64,000 nt of DNA, from NCBI RefSeq assembly GCF_022539505.1, contig NC_061508.1:263754736-263818735 (forward strand), written 5' to 3'. The position numbers were made by a program, and so were the translations under genes. This stretch comes from Lolium rigidum (taxonomy: Eukaryota > Streptophyta > Magnoliopsida > Poales > Poaceae). Under the pieces are notes generated by a model. It did not search any database and was not told the DNA's origin. It was given only the letters and a program-made list of their open reading frames with translations. This document shows positions 12,826-24,500 of the stretch, in pieces. The first letter of the stretch is position 1; each line of letters starts with the position of its first letter.

Positions 12826-12843
12826 TCCCCGGCAACGGCGCCA
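12826..12843 (-). other. Primer-binding site complementary to tRNA-Asp
   Basis: In element sense it reads TGGCGCCGTTGCCGGGGA, ten bases after the 5' LTR. It is complementary to the 3' end of plant tRNA-Asp, as in the Athila lineage. Confidence 0.85.
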
Positions 12844-12853
12844 GAAAAGTGCT

Positions 12854-14592
12854 TGATGTCTACGGGAGCTTCTATTCTTGTAGACAGTGTTGGGCCTCCA
12901 AGAGCAGAGGTTTGTAGAATAGCAGCAAGTTTTCCCTTAAGTGGATCACCCAAGGTTTATTGAACTCAGGGAGGAAGAGGTCAAAGATATCCCTCTCATG
13001 CAACCCTGCAACCACAAAGCAAGAAGTCTCTTATGTCCCCAACACACCTAATAGGTGTACTAGTTCGGCGAAGAGATAGTGAAATACAAGTGGTATGAAT
13101 GAATATGAGCAGTAGTACGGCGCCAGAAAATAGCTTGCTGGCGTGCAGTTGATGGTAGTAATATTGTAGGAAGTAAACAAGCAGTAGTAACGTAGCAGTA
13201 GTAACACAGTAAAACAGTAAACAAGCAGCGATAGCAGTATTTAGGAACAAGGCCTAGGGATTAGACTTTCACTAGTGGACACTCTCAACTTTGATCACAT
13301 AACAGAATAGATAAATGCATACTCTACACTCTCTTGTTGGATGATGAACACATTGCGTAGGATTACACGAACCCTCAATGCCGGAGTTAACAAGCTCCAC
13401 AATTAAATGTTCATATTTAAATAACCTTAGAGTGTAAGATAGATCAATATGACTAAACCAAGTACTAACGTAGCATGCACACTCGTCACCTTCATGCTTA
13501 TGTAGGAGGAATAATACACATCAATACTATCATAGCAATAGTTAACTTCGCAATCTACAAGAGATCATGATCATAGCATAAACCAAGTACTAACACGGAT
13601 GCACACACTATCACCATTACATCGTGCAGGAGGAATAAAACTACTTTAATAACATTGCTAGAGTAGCACATAGATTAATTGTGATACAAAACATATTGCA
13701 ATCATAAAGAGATATAAATAAGCACTTCACTACGCCATTCATAACAGTGAATAAGTATTCTGTGAAATATAGCCTAAGAGACCCACACGGTGCACACACT
13801 TGTCACCTTTACACACGTGGGACAAGGAGTCTCCTGGAGATCACATAAGTAAAACTCACTTGACTAGCACAATGACATCTAGATTACAAGCATCATCATA
13901 TGAATCTCAATCATGTAAGGCAGCTCATGAGATTATTGTATTGAAGTACATAGGAGAGAGATGAACCACATAGCTACCGGTACAGCCCCGAGCCTCGATG
14001 GAGAACTACTCCCTCTTCATGGGAGCAGCAGCGGTGATGAAGATGGTGGTGGAGATGGCAGCGGTGTCGATGGAGAAGCCTTCCGGGGGCACTTCCCCGT
14101 CCGGCAGGGTGCCGGAACAGAGACTCCTGTCCCCCAGATCTTGGCTTCGCGATGGCGGCGGCTCTGGAAGGTTTCGCGTACCGTGGCTTCTTCCCTCCGG
14201 GTTTTTAGGTCAGGGACCTTATATAGGCGAAAGGGAAGCCTCGGAGGGTCGAAGGGGCGACGACACCATAGGCTGGCGCGGCCGGGGCCCGGGCCGCGCC
14301 ACCCTATCATCCGGGGCCCACGGGGCCCCCTCCGGCGGCTCTCGGGTGTCCGGATGCTTCCGGGCAAAATAGGAACCTGGGCGTTGATTTCGTCCAATTC
14401 CGAGAATATTTCTTTACTAGGATTTCTGAAACCAAAAACAGCAGAAAACAGGAACTGGCACTTCGGCATCTTGTTAATAGGTTAGTTCCAGAAAATGCGT
14501 AAATACGACATATAATGTGCATAAAACATGTAGGTATCATCAATAAAGTAGCATGGAACATAAGAAATTATCGATACGTTGGAGACGTATCA
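12854..14592 (-). repeat. 5' LTR of the 7784-14592 element
   Basis: In element sense it begins TGATACGTCTCCAACG and ends GTAGACATCA. It is the promoter-bearing copy: CTATATAAGG (14217-14226 on the minus strand) is a good TATA box. The LTR ends in GTATCA at 14592, followed by the duplicated target GCCGC. Confidence 0.9.
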
Positions 14593-14944
14593 GCCGCCTC
14601 CTGGCCCTCCTCCGTCCGCCCTCTGGACTCCGTCTTCGTTACAGTAAAATACGAACTTCGGCTTTTGTTTCGTCCAATTCCGAGAATATTTCCTGTACAA
14701 TTTTTCTAAAATACAAAACAACAGAAAACATAGAACTGGCACTGTGGCATCTTGTCAATAGGTTAGTGCCGGAAAATATATAAAAGTGCAACGAAATGTA
14801 AACAAACATATAGAAATTGGTGTAAAACAAGCATGGAGCATCAAAAATTATAGATACGTTACAACGTATCGGCATCCCCAAGCTTAACTCTTGCTCGTCC
14901 TCGAGTAGGTAAGTGATAACAAAAATAATTTTTGAGGTGACATG

Positions 14945-16516
14945 TGATACGTCTCCAACTTATCTATAATTTCTTATGTTCCATGCTAGTTTTATGTCAA
15001 TACCAACATGTTTTAGTCATACTTTATAATGTTTTTATGCATTTTCCGGTACTAACCTATTAACAAGATGCCGAAGCGCCAGTTCCTGTTTTCTGCTGTT
15101 TTTGGTTTCAGAAAAGTTAGTTTACAAATATTCTTGGAATTGGACGAAACAAAAGCCCACGGTCTTATTTTCCACGGAGCCTTCCAGAACACCGAAGAGG
15201 AGACGGAGAAGGGCCACGAGGCGGCCACCCCATAGGGTGGCGCGGCCCCACCTCTGGCCGCGCCGCCATGTGGGGTGGGCCCCTCGGGTGCCCCCCTGCG
15301 CTGCCCCTTCACCTATTTATTCTCTCCGTCGCGAAAACCCTAGTACCGAGAGCCACGATACGAGAAAAGTTCCAGAGACGCCGCCGCCGTCAATCCCATC
15401 TCGGGAGATTCTGGAGATCGCCTCCGGCACCCTGCCGGAGAGGGGAATCATCACCGGAGGGCTCTACATCACCATGCCCGCCTCCGGACAGATGCGTGAG
15501 TAGTTCATCCTTGGACTACGGGTCCATAGCAGATAGCTAGATGGTTGTCTTCTCCTCTTGTGCTATCATGTTTAGATCTTGTGAGCTGCCTATCATGATC
15601 GGGATCATCTATTTGTAATGCTACATGTTGTGTTTGTTGGGATCCGATGAATATTGAATACTATGTCAAGTTGATTATTGATCTATCATATATGTGCTAT
15701 TTATGTTCTTGCATGCTCTCCGTTGCTAGTAGAGGCTCTGGCCATGTTGATACTTGTGACTCCAAGAGGGAGTATTTATGCTCGATAGTGGGTTCATGCC
15801 TCCATTGAATGCAGGACGATGACGAGAAAGTTCTAAGGTTGTGGATGTCTTGTTGCCACTAGGGATAAAACATCGATGCTTTGTCTAAGGATATTTATAT
15901 TGATTACATTACGCACCATACTTAATGCAATTGTCACGTTGTTTGCAACTTAATACTGGAAGGGGTGCGGATGCTAACCTGAAGGTGGACTTTTTAGGCA
16001 TAGATGCATGCTGGATGGCGGTCTATGTTCTTTGTCGTAATGCCCTAAGTAAATCTCATAGTAGTCATCATGATATGTATATGATTCTCTATTCTGTCAA
16101 TTTCCCAACTGTAATTTGTTCACTCAACATGCTATTTATCTTATTGGAGAGACACCTCTAGTGAACTGTGGACCCCTGTCCTTTCTTTTACATCTGAAAT
16201 ACAATCTACTGCAATCTGTTCTCTGTTGTTTTCTACAAGCAAACATCATTCTCCACACCATACGTTTGATCCTTTGTTTTCAGCAAGCCGGTGAGATTGA
16301 CAACCTCACTGTTAAGTTGGGGCAAAGTATTTTGATTGTGTTGTGCAGGTTCCACGTTGGCGCCGCACTACACTCCTTCACCAACAACCTTCACGTGGTC
16401 TTCATCTCCTACTGGTTTGATAACCTTGGTTTCTTACTGAGGGAAAACTTGCTGCTGTACGCATCACACCTTCCTCTTGGGGTTCCCAACGTACGTGTGC
16501 TTTACCATCACAAGCA
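14945..16516 (+). repeat. 5' LTR (B-type) of the 14945-40948 element
   Basis: It begins TGATACGTCTCC and ends ATCACAAGCA. The last base is set by the ten-base spacer to the primer-binding site and by the ACATG target duplication. A TATA-like CTATTTATT lies near 15312. B-type LTRs differ from the A-type ones at 7784, 12854 and 37731 over their distal half. Confidence 0.85.
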
Positions 16517-16526
16517 ACTCTTTTTC

Positions 16527-16544
16527 TGGCGCCGTTGCCGGGGA
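16527..16544 (+). other. Primer-binding site complementary to tRNA-Asp
   Basis: TGGCGCCGTTGCCGGGGA lies ten bases after the 5' LTR and matches the tRNA-Asp acceptor complement. The spacer ACTCTTTTTC resembles the AGCACTTTTC spacer of the A-type element. Confidence 0.87.
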
Positions 16545-16712
16545 GATCAAGACACGCTGCAAGGGGAGTCTCTCACATCCAATCTCTTTACTTTGTTTAT
16601 TGTCTTGCTTTACTTTATTTTATTTTTCTGTCTTGTTTGCTTTCTTCTATCAAAAACACAAAAAATTAGTTACTTGCATTTACTTTATCAGTTTACTTTT
16701 GTTTATTTCATC

Positions 16713-17285
16713 ATGCTTCACCCTAAGTTCACTTTGAAAGATATATCGGTAGGAAGTGGGTCTATCATTGGAAGAGATAATATAGAAGAATTTTTCACTC
16801 ATGTTAGTAAGGCTGAAGATTTTGAAGATAGATCCTTGGTAGAACTTGCTCCTAATTATGAAATTGCTACTGCCTCTTTAGTGCACATGTTGGAAGCTAG
16901 ATTTGTTAATCTTAATCCAATAATGCAACATATGTTTCTTACACTTGGTGATATGGAAGAAGGAGAAAAGAAAGATTTTATTTTGGAAACCCTTCTTAGA
17001 GAATTTGGTGATGTAGCTAGAGAAGCTAGGAAAGTTTTTATTCGACATAAGATGCTAGGCTTTTGTACCAATTTTGCAAATATCCTTGAAAAGAGGGAAA
17101 AAGATAGGCTAAAATACACTAATAAAGTCAATTGTGAGGGGAAGATTAAAATAACAATACCTTATAAACTCATAGGAATGCATGAGGCATTAGAAAAGAA
17201 TTTTGATTGGATTGTTCCTGAAAATTTATTTGAGGAGGATAGTAAGCCTAAAGGTAATGAAAAAAGGAGTTTCTTACATAAATAA
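16713..17285 (+). CDS. Conserved-looking ORF of a non-autonomous LTR element, unknown function
   Basis: The ATG at 16713 opens a 190-residue frame (MLHPKFTLKD...NEKRSFLHK) about 170 bases after the primer-binding site. The frame stays open upstream to 16116 but that part is LTR sequence, so I chose 16713. The protein is hydrophilic, mixed acidic and basic, and mostly helical in appearance. It lacks a zinc knuckle, protease or polymerase motif. It is unrelated by eye to the ORFs at 11926 and 36774. About 100 bases after the stop is the block 'aaggcgttaaagaaaaacgc', which also follows the decayed protease of another element near 24180. This ORF may therefore replace gag-pol in a deletion derivative. 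Confidence 0.6.
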   Translation: MLHPKFTLKDISVGSGSIIGRDNIEEFFTHVSKAEDFEDRSLVELAPNYEIATASLVHMLEARFVNLNPIMQHMFLTLGDMEEGEKKDFILETLLREFGDVAREARKVFIRHKMLGFCTNFANILEKREKDRLKYTNKVNCEGKIKITIPYKLIGMHEALEKNFDWIVPENLFEEDSKPKGNEKRSFLHK

Positions 17286-19991
17286 GATACAATGCATAGT
17301 TGAGAAAACTCCAAACACCTCTGTTGATGCTTCTTCTCTTGATAATACTTGATTTGCACTTTCTACGCCTAGCTGAAAGGCGTTAAAGAAAAACGCTTAT
17401 GGGAGACAACCCATTGTTTTATTTCTGCAATTTTTGTTTTATATTTGAGTCAAGGTGCTTGTTACTAGTGCAGCAGTACCTTTGTATCTTTATTTTCATG
17501 CATTGTTGTGCCAAGTAAAGTCTCTAATAAAAGGTTGATACTAGATTTGGATTTCTGCGCAGAAACAGATTTGTTAGCTGTCACGAATTCGCGTTTTTCT
17601 CTCTGTAGAAGAATCAAAAAAATCAGCGAAAATTCATGCATGATCCTCAGATATGGACGCAACTTTCATTAGTTTTGAGTTTTTCTATCTGAGCAAGTTA
17701 AGTGCCTAAAAAAATTCGTCTTTATGACTGTTCTGTTTTGACAGATTCTGCCTTTTATTTCACATTGCCTCTTTTACTGTGTTTGATTGGATTTCTTTGC
17801 TCCATTAAATTTCAGTAGCCTTGGTTAATGTCCAGAAGTGTTAAGAATGATTGTGTCCTCTCTGAACATGTGAATTTTTTATTATGCACTAACCCTCTAA
17901 TGAGATTGCTTTAAGTTTGGTGTGGAGGAAGTTTTCAAGGGTCAAGAGAGGAGGATGATATGATATGATCAAGAAGAATGAAAAGTCTAAGCTTGGGGAT
18001 GCCCCCGTGGTTCATCCCTGCATATTTCAAGAAGACTCAAGTGTCTAAGCTTGGGGATGCCGAAGGCATCCCCTTCTTCATCAACAAACTTATCAGGTCA
18101 CTTCTAGTGAAACTATATTTTTATTCCGTCACATCTTATGTGCTTTACTTGGAGCGTCTGTTTGCTTTTATTTTTGTTTTTGTTTGAATAAATTCGGATC
18201 CCAGCAATCCTTGTATTGGAGAAATACACGCTCCGCTTTTTCATATTGAACACTGGTGCTCTTAGCTTTACTTTAATGTTCATGGCGAAGATTGAAAGCC
18301 GCTTCGTTGATTGCTATTTGGTTGGAAACAGAAAATGCTTCATGTGGTAAATGGTATATTATCTCGAATAATTTGATACTTGGCAATTGTTTTGAGCTCT
18401 CAAGTAGATCATGTTTAAGCTCTTGCATCATGTAGTTTAAATCTATTAGTGGCGAACTACCGTAGAGCTTGTTGAAATTTGGTTTGCATGATTGATCTCT
18501 CTAAGGTCTAGATATTTTCTGGTAAAACTGTTTGAACAACAAGAAAGACAGTGTAGAGTCTTATAATGCTTGCAATATGTTCTTGTGTAAGTTTTTGCTG
18601 TACCGGTTCATACTTGTGTTTGCTTCAAACAACCTTGATAGCCAAAGCCTTGTACTGAGAGGAAATGCTTCTCGTGCATCCAAAAACCTTGAGCCAAAAC
18701 CCATGCCATTTGTGTCCACCATAACTACCTATATGTGGTATTTTTCTGCCACTCCAAAGTAAATTGCTTGCGTGCTACCTTTAAAATTTCATTCCTTGTC
18801 TTTGCAATACATAGCTCATGGGAAAGTAGCCTAAAAAACTATTGTGGAGATGAATATGTTGCTATGTATCTTAGTTCTTATAAGTTGCTTGTTGAGCGGT
18901 AACCATGTTTCTGGGGACGCCATCAACTTTTTACTTTGTTGAATATCATGTGAGTTGCTATGCATATTCGTCTTGTCTGAAGTAAGGGAGATTTCTCATG
19001 ATTAAATGGTTTGAGTATGCATATTGTTAGAGAAGAACATTGGGCCGCCAACCAAAGCCATGTATCATGGTGGAAGTTTCAGCTTGGACATTAATCCTCA
19101 GAATCTCTTATGAGAATATTGTTGTTGTTGAATGCTTTAAGCATTAAAAAGAGGAGTCCATTATCTGTTTTTCTATGTTGTTCCGGTATGGATGTCCTCA
19201 AGTTGAGATATATCAAAATCGAGAAATCAAATGCGATTTATCTCCTTGGACCTTTGTACAGGTGGCATAGAGGTACCCCTTTGTGACACTTGGTTGAAAC
19301 ATATGTAATGCAATGATAATCCATGGAAATCCGAGCTAATTAGTGCGGGCACTATTGGTATTCGATGCATGAGGCTTGCAACTTATAAGAGGTTTTATGC
19401 ATAACACATATGAATTATTACTACCGTTGACAAAATTGTTTCCATGTTTTCAAAATAAAAGCTCTAGCACATGAGTAATCCCTCGCTTCTCTCCGCGAAG
19501 GCGCCTTTCTTTTACTTTATGTTGAGTCGAGTTTACCTACTTCTTTCTATCTTAGAAGCAAACACTTGTGTCAACTCGTGTGCACTTGATTCTTACATGT
19601 TTACTTATTGCACTTGTTATATTACTTTATGTTGACAATTATCCATCGAGATATACATGTTACAAGTTGAAAGCAATTGCTGAAACTTAATCATCCTTTG
19701 TGTTGCTTCGAAACCTCTTACTTTGAATCTATTGCTTTATGAGTTAACTCTTATGCAAGTCTTTTTGATGCTTGTCTTGAAAGTACTATTCATGAAAAGT
19801 TTTTGCTATATGATTCAGTTGTTTAGTCATTATCTTTTTGTTAGCAATCTATTGCTTTGAATCACTTCATTCATCTCATATGCTTTAAAATAATTTTGAT
19901 CAAGATTATGTTGGTAGCATGTCACTTCAGAAATTATTGTTTTTATCGTTTACCTACTCGAGGGCGAGTAGGAACTAAGCTTGGGGATGCT
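17286..19991 (+). other. Non-coding internal region of the plus-strand element
   Basis: No gene is seen here. The region matches, in reverse orientation, the non-coding internals of the minus-strand elements at 9522-11925 and 34196-36773. It contains two 'AAGCTTGGGGATGCC' phrases near 17990 and 18045. It ends in the polypurine-type stretch CTAAGCTTGGGGATGCT directly before the LTR at 19992. Confidence 0.7.
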
Positions 19992-21584
19992 TGATACGTC
20001 TCAAACGTATCTATAATTTCTTATGTTCCATGCTAGTTTTATGACAATACTCACATGTTTTATATACACTTTATATCATTTTTATGCATTTTCCGGAACT
20101 AACCTATTAACAAGATGCCTGACGCCGCTCCTCGTTTTCTCGCTGTTTTTGGTTTCGAAATCCTACACAGGAAATATTCTCTGAATTGGACGAAACAAAA
20201 GCCCACGGTCTTATTTTCCACGGAGCCTTCCAAGCTCCGAAGAGGAGACGAGAGGGGCGACGAGGCGGCCACACCCATAGGCGGCGCGGCCCCACCCTTG
20301 GGCGCGCCGCCCTATGGTGTGGGCCTCCGGGCGCCTCCCTGCCTCTACGCCCTTCGCCTATATATCTCCTCCGTCGCGAAAACCCTAGCACCGAGAGCCA
20401 CGATACGAGAAAAGTTCCGTAGACGCTGCGCTCGCCAATCCCATCTCTGGGGATTCGGAGATCGCCTCCGGCACCTCGGCTGAGAGGGAATCATCACCGG
20501 AGGGCTCTACATCATCATGCCCGCCTCCGGATCGATGCGTGAGTAGTTCATCCTTGGACTATGGGTCCATAGCAGTAGCTAGATGGTTGTCTTCTCCTCT
20601 TGTGCTATCATGTTTAGATCTTGTGAGCTGCCTATCATGATCAAGACTGCATCTATTTGTAATGCTACATGTTGTGTTTGTTGGGATCCGATGAATATTG
20701 AATACTATGTCAAGTTGATTATCGATCTATCATATATGTGTTATTTATGTTCTTGCATGCTCTCCGTGCTAGTAGAGGCTCGGCCAAGTTGATACTTGTA
20801 ACTCCAAGAGGGAGTATTTATGCTCGAGAGTGGGTTCATGCCTCCACTGAACTGGGACAATGACGTCAAAGTTCTAAGGTTGTGCATGTGCTGCTGCCAC
20901 TAGGGATAAAACATCGATGCCTTGTCTAAGGATATTTGTGTTGATTACATTACGCACTATACTAAATGCAATTGTCCGTTGTTTGCAACTTAATACTCGG
21001 AAGGGGTGCGTGATGCTAACCCGAAGGTGGACTTTTAGGCATAGATGCAGCCGGATAGCGGTCTATGTTCTTTGTCGTAATGCTCCTAAGTAAATCTCAT
21101 AGTAGTCATCATGATATATGTATGTGCATACTCTATTTGTCAATCTGCCCAACTGCAATTTGTTCACCCAACATGCTATTTATCTTATTGGAGACACTAA
21201 CTAGTGAACCGTGGACCCCGGGTCCATTCTTTACATCTCAAATACAACCCATCGTAATCTTTGCTTCTCTGATGTTCTTGCAAGCAAACATCATTCTCCA
21301 CACCATACGCTTAACCCTTTGTTTACAGTAAGTCTAGGTGAGATTGACAACCCCATCGCAGCTGGCAGCAACAGTATTTTGATTGTGTTGTGCAGGTTCC
21401 ACGTTGGCGCCGGAATCCTCGGTGCTGCGCCACCACTACACTCCACCAACAACCTCACGTGGCCTCATCTCCTACTGTCTGAGCAACCTTGGTTTCTTAC
21501 TGAGGGAAAACTTACAGTTACGAGACAAGATCAACACCTTCCTTTTGGGTTCCTAATCTGACGGGTGTTTACTCGTCACAAGCA
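19992..21584 (+). repeat. Second plus-strand LTR, different subfamily
   Basis: It starts TGATACGTCTCAAACG and ends GTCACAAGCA, 1.59 kb. It lacks the insertion that marks the 14945 and 39355 pair, so it is not their partner although a polypurine tract precedes it. Recognisable internal sequence resumes after it ('ggagtctctatctccaatct', near 21810), so it also behaves as a 5' LTR. A second degraded copy of the LTR tail is at about 21660-21750. It shows many CTG-to-CTCG-type changes. Confidence 0.75.
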
Positions 21585-24500
21585 TTGTCGACGCCAAGTA
21601 GTGCAACTCGGGCCACCAGCCTGCAACAGCAACACCCTCCCTATCACTACTCTTTCCCCACCCAGCCCATTTGAACTTTTTTGCTCTACTGAGGGAAACT
21701 TTTTGTTGTGCTCATCACACCCCTTCCTAGGCTTCCTATTCCACAAATAACCGCCACCAAAATTTTCCTGCGCTGTCCCCGAGCACCATCAAGAGATTTT
21801 CCGGCAAGGGAGTCTCTATCTCCAATCTCTTTACTTTGTTATTATTTATTCTCCCTATTCTGTCTTATTTATCACTGTACGTAAGTCATTAAAAAAATAT
21901 TTTTTTATATATCACCTTACATCAAAAATATTAAAATTGTAGCTCTCCAGCTTGAGAGTAGCTTTGCTATTTCTATTGCTTAGTTTTAATTTTGCTAAAA
22001 TGGGTTCTCACAGCAACATTGTTGTACACCTTTACTAGTACAAACAATAATGACTTTATTCAGTAATAAATTCCATTGCTCCCTACCGCTCCCCGGCTAC
22101 CCCATGAAATTAAACATGCTTTATTAAATCCTTTATGAAAGAGCAATTTTCTGTGTTAGTACCGAAGATGTCGCTTTCACCTTAATAATTTTGTTGAACT
22201 TTTGTGAGATGCAAAATATAAGGATGTAGATGGTGACATTATTAAACTGAAATTGTTTCCTTTATCTTTGAGAGGTAGAGCTAAAGATTGGTCACATTCT
22301 TGGGTTAGAAAATAGTATTGATCTGTTAAGTGCAAGACGTTCCATTGGAAAATATTATCGTCATGCCAAGATTATATTCGAAGTGACACAACGAATTAGG
22401 ACAACTGATAACGGTATATGCGTCAAGCTTTCTGGGAAAGAATGAAATATTTGGTAAAAAAATTGTCCCACTATGGATCTATCTCACTTGACACTGTTCA
22501 AATCCTCGCTTTATGATCACACCTTTCTCTCAAGAAAACTTTTCCACGCTGGAGGTACCTTTGTCCATTACTTTGGGGGTCAGAACTACTTTCATCTTCG
22601 ACGATAAGGATGATAAACTATTCTGAATAGCATGACCGAGAGAGCTCCACAAGGTAAGAAGGTAAATTCTGTCGAAGAACTCTCCTCCTTGAGTGATAAG
22701 ATTGGATACCAATATGTCCATGCTTGTTAATGGTAAATCACATGTTGACCAATGACCCTTAGTAAAGCTCTTTTGTCAAACAACAATATTGATGGGTAAT
22801 TCCCATTAAAAACAATAATTCTTAAACAACAATGCTAGAGGAACACCAAAGTGCAACAATTATATGCTTAATATCCACAGTGGCAAGTCGCTGATATATA
22901 GATCTACGCCCAGCAGTGAAAAGATTTTGAAGTTGAAAATGCCACTAATTTTTTTTATGCAAATGCAATATGAGCAAAATAAAGTTTTCACTAAAACCAT
23001 GGAAGAACAATATGGTATGCTGAAAATACTTAGTCACTCAACTCCAGAACTTAAATATGAAATTCCCCCCGCTTTAAATAAACTTCAATGTTGAACTAGA
23101 TTTTCCTGTCGTATTACCAAACTAATCTGATTAACAAATGGCTAAGCAAACTCTATAAATCTTATATGTTAAATTTCTTTGCTACTGCAAATGCCATTCA
23201 AGCAGAATTGATCAAATGTTAGATTTAGCTTTAACTGCATGCTAGGTGGGAAAGAGAAGATGAAATTGCTAGAGATAATACTCTGACTAAAATTTGTACC
23301 ATCACCACCACTAGCAAAAGGCAATGAATTTTCAAATGCTATCCACTTCCTATCATTAATGGGTAAATAATTGGTGGGAGAAAAGTCCTCACTCCTTCTA
23401 CAAATTGGCTAGAACCACTAAAACTGTTCCTGAGTAAGGTGCTGAATTTTTTTGGAGTATGGGAGACAAGAGTCCTTTCACCTTTGATAAAAATGATTTT
23501 AATTTTAATGATTGCAATATCTCTGAAGTAATTAAGTTCTTACAAATTTTTTCTAAAAGTCCTAATGGTAGTGCTATAAATATGGCTCTCAATGGGGTTA
23601 ATTCCACAAACGCATCCTGACTATAATCAGGAGAATATAATTGCTTTCAAGTTTCTCTATTCAAAAAAGTTAGAAGATGGCTGGGACCCATCATTAAGAT
23701 GAAAAATAGATGGCTTTGATTTCGCAATGTGCTTATGATCTTGGTGCAAGAATTTCTGTTATGCCTAGAAAATCTACGATATGCTCAGAATTGCCGCCGT
23801 TGGAACAATGTTATTTGGATGTTCATTCCTGTTGATATTGCTTCAGTAAGGAAACCTATGGGGAGAGTTGATAATGTTCTTATTATGGCTAACAATAACC
23901 TTGTCCCCCGTTGATTTTGTTGTTTTGGATATTGAATGCAATGCTTCTTGTCCAATTATTTTGGGAAGACCGCTTTCAGTGAACCCGTTGGGTGCCAGTC
24001 GATGCTTATTGACATGAGATGGGATTATTAAATACCAATTCTCACTCAAGAAAGGTATGGAACACTTCCTCGAAAAGAAAGAAGTCACCTTATGATTCTA
24101 TTATTAGAACAAGTTATGATGTTGATGCTTCTTCACTCTGGAAAATACTTGATGCTAGCTCTTTCTCCGCCTAGCCGAAAGGCGTTGAAGAAAGCACTCT
24201 TTGGGAGATAACCTATGTTTTAATGTAATTTTTCTTGGTTGAGTCCTCGAAGTTATTACCTCTGTAATAACCTCTTATCATTTTTATTTCATTTAGCTTA
24301 AAACATTCTAATGAAGAAAGAATGACTAGGGAAGTTGTTATCCTGAAATAGATTTGCCAAATGCTACCATAAAATTCGCATAAACAGTATTTGTTAATCT
24401 TTGAGTTGCCACTTTGCGCACAAACGTTAATATCTAACTTTCAGGTTGAATTACTTTTCTAGAAGAGTAATGAAGATTTTCAATAATCGATCTGCTCTCG

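Larger units (their letters stand above)
7784..14592 (-). mobile_element. Complete non-autonomous Sabrina-like LTR retrotransposon (A-type LTRs)
   Basis: The 3' LTR is 7784-9521 and the 5' LTR is 12854-14592 (about 1.74 kb each). Both start TGATACG and end ACATCA in element sense. The 5-bp duplication GCCGC lies at 7779-7783 and 14593-14597. The primer-binding site is at 12826-12843. The 3.3-kb internal region carries one ORF (11926-12687) and no protease, reverse transcriptase, RNase H or integrase, so replication must depend on a partner element. The purine-rich stretch AAGCTTGGGGATGC adjoins the 3' LTR. The remaining internal sequence (9522-11925) is non-coding. The element sits in the LTR of an older relative in the same orientation. 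Confidence 0.93.

Noticed and set aside
16116..16712. Upstream extension of the open frame at 16713-17285
   Set aside because: This part is LTR and primer-site sequence and would not be in the element's mRNA as coding sequence.
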